A stretch of DNA of 64,000 nucleotides from Micromonospora fulviviridis. Its GTDB lineage: Bacteria > Actinomycetota > Actinomycetes > Mycobacteriales > Micromonosporaceae. Positions 60,927 to 64,000 of the stretch are shown piece by piece; the first letter of the stretch is position 1; each line of letters opens with the position of its first letter. The translations under genes and the position numbers were made by a program. Location: contig NZ_BMRA01000010.1 of the NCBI RefSeq assembly GCF_014648395.1, positions 204,970-268,969 of the forward strand. The letters run 5' to 3'. The notes beneath the pieces were generated by a model that saw only the letters and a list, made by a program, of their open reading frames with translations, ran no database searches and was not told the origin of the DNA.

Positions 60927-62464
60927 CGGCGCTGTCGCTGGCCATGGTGCTGGCCGAGGCCGCCCGGCGGCACCCGGACACGGTGGCCGTGGTCGACGGC
61001 GACAGCCGGGTCACGTACGCCGAGCTGTGGCGGCAGGCCCGCGGCTACGCCGCCGGGCTGCGGGAACTGGGCGTCGCCCCGGGCGACCCGGTGGCCCTGC
61101 TGGCCCCGAACGTGGTCGACTTCCCCCGGGTCTACTACGGCGCCCTCGCCGCCGGGGCGGTGCTGGTGCCCGTGCACCTGCTGCTGACCGTCGACGAGGC
61201 GGTGCACGTGCTCCGCGACAGCGGCGCGAAGCTGCTGGTCTGCCACGGCTCGCAGCTCGCCCTGGGCGCCGCCGCCGCGGCGGCGGCGGGCGTCCCGCTG
61301 GTCACCGTCGGGCCGGCCGGCGCCGGTGCGTCCCGCCTGGAGGAGGTGAGCGGGCCGCTGCCGGCGCTGCCGTCGTACGTCACCCGCCAGGCGGAGGACA
61401 CCGCGGTGGTGCTCTACACCAGCGGCACCACCGGCGTGCCCAAGGGCGCCCTGCTCACCCACCTCAACCTGGTCATGAACGCCACCGTCAACGTCTTCGA
61501 CGCCAACGACGCCCGCTCCACCGACGTGGTGCTCGGCTGCCTGCCGCTGTTCCACAGCTTCGGCCAGACCGTGGCGATGAACGGCACCTTCCGCGTCGGC
61601 GCGACCCTGGTGCTGCTGAGCCGGTTCACCGGGCCGGCCGCCATCGACCTGATGCTGAGCGAGGGGGTGAACGTCTTCCACGGCGTGCCGACCATGTACG
61701 TGGCGCTGCTCGACGCCGCCCGGGAGCGGACCGCCCTGCCCCGGCTGCGGCTCTGCGTCTCCGGCGGGGCGTCGCTGCCGGTCGCCGTGCTGGAGCGGTT
61801 CCACGCCGCCTTCCACACCACGATCTTCGAGGGTTACGGGCTGTCCGAGACCTCGCCGACGGCGACGACCAACCAGCCGCACTTCGGTACCCGCCCCGGC
61901 ACCATCGGGCACCCGGTCTGGGGCGTGGAGGTGGAGATCGCCCGCGCCGACCTGGACGACCGGATCGAGCTGCTGCCGACCGGCGAGCTCGGCGAGATCG
62001 TCATCCGCGGGCACAACGTCTTCGCCGGCTACCTGGGTCGGCCCGAGGCGACCGCGGAGGCGGTGGTCGACGGCTGGTTCCGCAGCGGCGACCTGGGGCG
62101 CAAGGACGCCGACGGCTTCATCACCATCGTGGACCGCAAGAAGGACATGATCATCCGGGGCGGCTTCAACGTCTACCCGCGCGAGGTCGAGGAGGTCCTG
62201 GCCCGGCACCCGGCGGTCGGCCAGGTGGCGGTGATCGGCGTGCCCGACCCCCGGCACGGCGAGGAGGTCTGCGCGGTGGTGGTGCCCGACCCGGGCGGCC
62301 CCGGCCTGCCGGCCGAGCAGGAGCTGATCGACTGGTGCCGCGAGCACCTGGGCCGCCACAAGTACCCGCGCCAGGTCCGGTACGTCGACGCGCTGCCGAT
62401 CGGGCCGAGCCACAAGGTGCTCAAGCGGGAACTGCGCCGCACGCTGGCGCCGCCGGTGGACTGA
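60923..62464 (+). CDS. Acyl-CoA synthetase (AMP-forming, ANL superfamily)
   Basis: The 513-residue enzyme has the P-loop TAVVLYTSGTTGVPKGALL, the FEGYGLSETSPTATTN motif, GWFRSGDLGRKDADGFITIV and DMIIRGGFNVYPREVEEVL. The catalytic Lys is in LPIGPSHKVLKREL. It activates a carboxylic acid to its CoA thioester using ATP. A medium- or long-chain acid is likely given the acyl-CoA dehydrogenase upstream, but the pocket cannot be read by eye. Confidence 0.92.
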   Translation: MTALSLAMVLAEAARRHPDTVAVVDGDSRVTYAELWRQARGYAAGLRELGVAPGDPVALLAPNVVDFPRVYYGALAAGAVLVPVHLLLTVDEAVHVLRDSGAKLLVCHGSQLALGAAAAAAAGVPLVTVGPAGAGASRLEEVSGPLPALPSYVTRQAEDTAVVLYTSGTTGVPKGALLTHLNLVMNATVNVFDANDARSTDVVLGCLPLFHSFGQTVAMNGTFRVGATLVLLSRFTGPAAIDLMLSEGVNVFHGVPTMYVALLDAARERTALPRLRLCVSGGASLPVAVLERFHAAFHTTIFEGYGLSETSPTATTNQPHFGTRPGTIGHPVWGVEVEIARADLDDRIELLPTGELGEIVIRGHNVFAGYLGRPEATAEAVVDGWFRSGDLGRKDADGFITIVDRKKDMIIRGGFNVYPREVEEVLARHPAVGQVAVIGVPDPRHGEEVCAVVVPDPGGPGLPAEQELIDWCREHLGRHKYPRQVRYVDALPIGPSHKVLKRELRRTLAPPVD

Positions 62465-62476
62465 CGGCGGCGGCCG

Positions 62477-62493
62477 GGCCGCTCACAGCGGCC
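62477..62493. terminator. Hairpin at converging gene ends
   Basis: GGCCGC pairs with GCGGCC around TCACA. The loop contains the stop codon of the CHAT gene on the minus strand. Confidence 0.45.
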
Positions 62494-64000
62494 GGTTCAG
62501 TCCGACGTGGAGGTGGCCGGCCCACCGGGTCGGCGTCGCCGGGAACTCGTCGCGGACGGCCCGCACCGTGTCGGCGAGCACCCGGGCCGCCGCGGCGGTG
62601 TCCGGCGGGCGGGTGCCGTCGTTCGTCAGCCCGGCGTAGAACGACGCCGCGATCCGCGCGCTGTCCGGGGTCCGCCACGTCGTGCCGATCACCCCCCGGA
62701 AACCGGCGAGCTGGAACGCCGCCGCCAGGTGCAGCGGCTCGTCCGTGAACCGGGGGTGCGTCTCGGCGGAGCCGCACGCGGACAGGAAGGCCAGTTCGGC
62801 CCGCTCCAGCTGGTAGGAGCCCACCAGGTGCGGGCTGAGCGTGCCGCCGGCGCCGAGACGCAGCCCGCTGGTCAGCATGGCGGCGACGCCGGCGTCCGCC
62901 TCGCCGTGGCAGGCGAAGTGCGCGATCGGGTGCTCCCGCAGCGCGTCCGCCACCGCGTCGGCCGCCACCTCGGTGCCGGTCAGCACCGTCGAGCCGGGCA
63001 TCAACCCGGCCACCTGCTCGACCTCGGCGCGTACCTGGGACAGTGCCGGCAGGTCCCGCGCGGTCGGTACGCCGACGACGGCGGCCGTGGCGGCCGCCGG
63101 CCGGGGCGGCCGGTCCGCCGCCGCGTGGGCCAGGGACGTGAGGGTCGGCGTCCAGGACGACACCGCGCGATCGAGGACGGTACGGCGGCCGCCCGGCTCG
63201 CGGTGGTGACCTGCCGCGTGCAGCGGGAGCCGGGCCAGCGCGCCGACCGGGCACCACCAGATCCGCGGCGGCGGGTCGTCCACGGGGGCCAGCAGGTCGA
63301 GCACCGGCCCGGCGACGGCGCCCCACAGCCACGCCAGGATGCGATGCAACTCCTCCTGGGCGGCGGCGCGCCGGTCGAACGGCACCGCCGGATCGGTCGA
63401 CTCGGCCACCGCCGCGTACCAGCGGGTGACGCTCCGCTGGACCGTGACCGCGCGCAGGTCGGGCAGGCGCACTGGCCGCACCGGCCGGTCCGGGTCCGGC
63501 GGGACGAGCAGGGCGTCGCCCCGGTCGCCGTGCGTGGTGACGACGACGACCGGCATCCCGGCCAGCCGCTGCCGCAGCAGCGGCATCGACGGCGGCCGGA
63601 GGAAGTGGCCGAACCCCGGCAGCCGGCGGATCCGCTCGACCACCCGGTCCCGTTCCGCGGCGAGCTGCCGGGTCCGGGCCAGCCAGACCGGTCGTGGATC
63701 CCAGTCCCTGGTGGAGCTGGCGACCACCTCGCCCGACCCCGTCCGGCGTTCCACCTCGATGGTGAACTTCCGGACCTGCGTGTAGGCGTCCGCCTCCGCC
63801 AGTTCCCGGTCGATCCGGTCGAGTTCCGCGGCGAGCCCGGCGTCGACCGCGCGCAGCTCCACCCGGCCACCGCGGATGCCCAGGGCCTCGTGGAACAGCA
63901 GACCCCGGCCGCGTTCCAGAAGTTCGACGGCGCCGTCGGCGTCGTCCGCCCCGATCGCGGCGGCGGCGGCCTCGGCGGTCACGCCCCCCAGCGCGGCGAC
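62483..64000 (-). CDS. CHAT-domain protein, N-terminus beyond window
   Basis: At least 505 residues are encoded, and the frame is still open at the right edge. The visible N-terminal part is helical (AVELLERGRGLLFHEALGIRG), as after TPR repeats. The C-terminal half is a CHAT caspase-like peptidase domain with His in HPIAHFACHGEADAG and Cys in ELAFLSACGSAETHPRF, followed by GFRGVIGTTWRTPDSARIA. CHAT proteins cleave partner proteins in signalling or defence. A GTG at 63982 is in frame, but the fold suggests the gene extends upstream. Confidence 0.85.
   Translation of the reverse strand, partial: VAALGGVTAEAAAAAIGADDADGAVELLERGRGLLFHEALGIRGGRVELRAVDAGLAAELDRIDRELAEADAYTQVRKFTIEVERRTGSGEVVASSTRDWDPRPVWLARTRQLAAERDRVVERIRRLPGFGHFLRPPSMPLLRQRLAGMPVVVVTTHGDRGDALLVPPDPDRPVRPVRLPDLRAVTVQRSVTRWYAAVAESTDPAVPFDRRAAAQEELHRILAWLWGAVAGPVLDLLAPVDDPPPRIWWCPVGALARLPLHAAGHHREPGGRRTVLDRAVSSWTPTLTSLAHAAADRPPRPAAATAAVVGVPTARDLPALSQVRAEVEQVAGLMPGSTVLTGTEVAADAVADALREHPIAHFACHGEADAGVAAMLTSGLRLGAGGTLSPHLVGSYQLERAELAFLSACGSAETHPRFTDEPLHLAAAFQLAGFRGVIGTTWRTPDSARIAASFYAGLTNDGTRPPDTAAAARVLADTVRAVRDEFPATPTRWAGHLHVGLNRPL

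Overview
The window is very GC-rich, with strong third-position G/C bias. It has frequent GTG starts, ATGA-type gene overlaps, GC-only hairpin terminators without U-tracts, and many genes that appear to start leaderless behind a TANNNT -10 box. Gene content (GH62 arabinofuranosidase with a CBM13 module, GH18 chitinase, large S8 protease, ESX-type secretion substrates, CGNR, DUF3618 and Holin-X proteins) points to a filamentous soil actinomycete, most likely Micromonosporaceae. There is no rRNA in the window to settle the genus. I saw no tRNA, insertion sequence, prophage or CRISPR array.

Layout. (1) 1-11.7 kb: arabinose block. It holds the end of a GH62 gene broken by an in-frame stop, a LacI-type regulator, a control region with three LacI-like operators, then araB, araD, a lipoprotein sugar-binding protein, a double ABC ATPase, two permeases and araA. 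Arabinose released by the glycosidase would enter by the ABC importer and become D-xylulose-5-P through AraA, AraB and AraD. (2) 11.7-19.7 kb: small regulators (GlxA/AraC type, two ArsR), an SRPBCC protein, two secreted cell-wall proteins, a CDF metal transporter and an FAD monooxygenase. (3) 19.7-32.7 kb: two paralogous membrane proteins with a C-terminal lipase-like GHSHG motif, an FUSC-type membrane protein, a PLP decarboxylase, an Rrf2 regulator with a DDAH-like hydrolase, and a 1042-residue membrane protein with a glycosidase-like ectodomain. (4) 32.8-38.6 kb: an ArsR/SRPBCC operon with duplicated operators, an FMN reductase, a DHFR-like protein, and a three-gene membrane cluster with Holin-X and DUF3618 proteins. 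(5) 39-45 kb: a 1470-residue subtilisin with kelch repeats, bracketed by two paralogous winged-helix regulators whose N-terminal region looks like half a receiver domain. (6) 45.6-49.9 kb: a glutamate-synthase-like flavoprotein, a peptidoglycan amidase whose signal peptide is encoded in a separate overlapping reading frame, and VOC proteins. (7) 49.95-53.0 kb: a compact five-gene operon that looks like a type VII secretion toxin module (YbaB-like, EspC-like, WXG-like membrane chassis, PD-(D/E)XK nuclease-like toxin, putative immunity protein). (8) 53-64 kb: a second LacI regulator, a CGNR regulator, a methyltransferase, a DUF5872-like protein, a chitinase, an ABC-F ATPase behind an attenuator-like leader with a 9-codon ORF, an acyl-CoA dehydrogenase and acyl-CoA ligase pair, and the C-terminal part of a CHAT protease-like protein.

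The most novel-looking items are the T7SS toxin module, the ABC-F leader, the half-receiver regulator pair around the kelch subtilisin, and the split signal-peptide/amidase pair.
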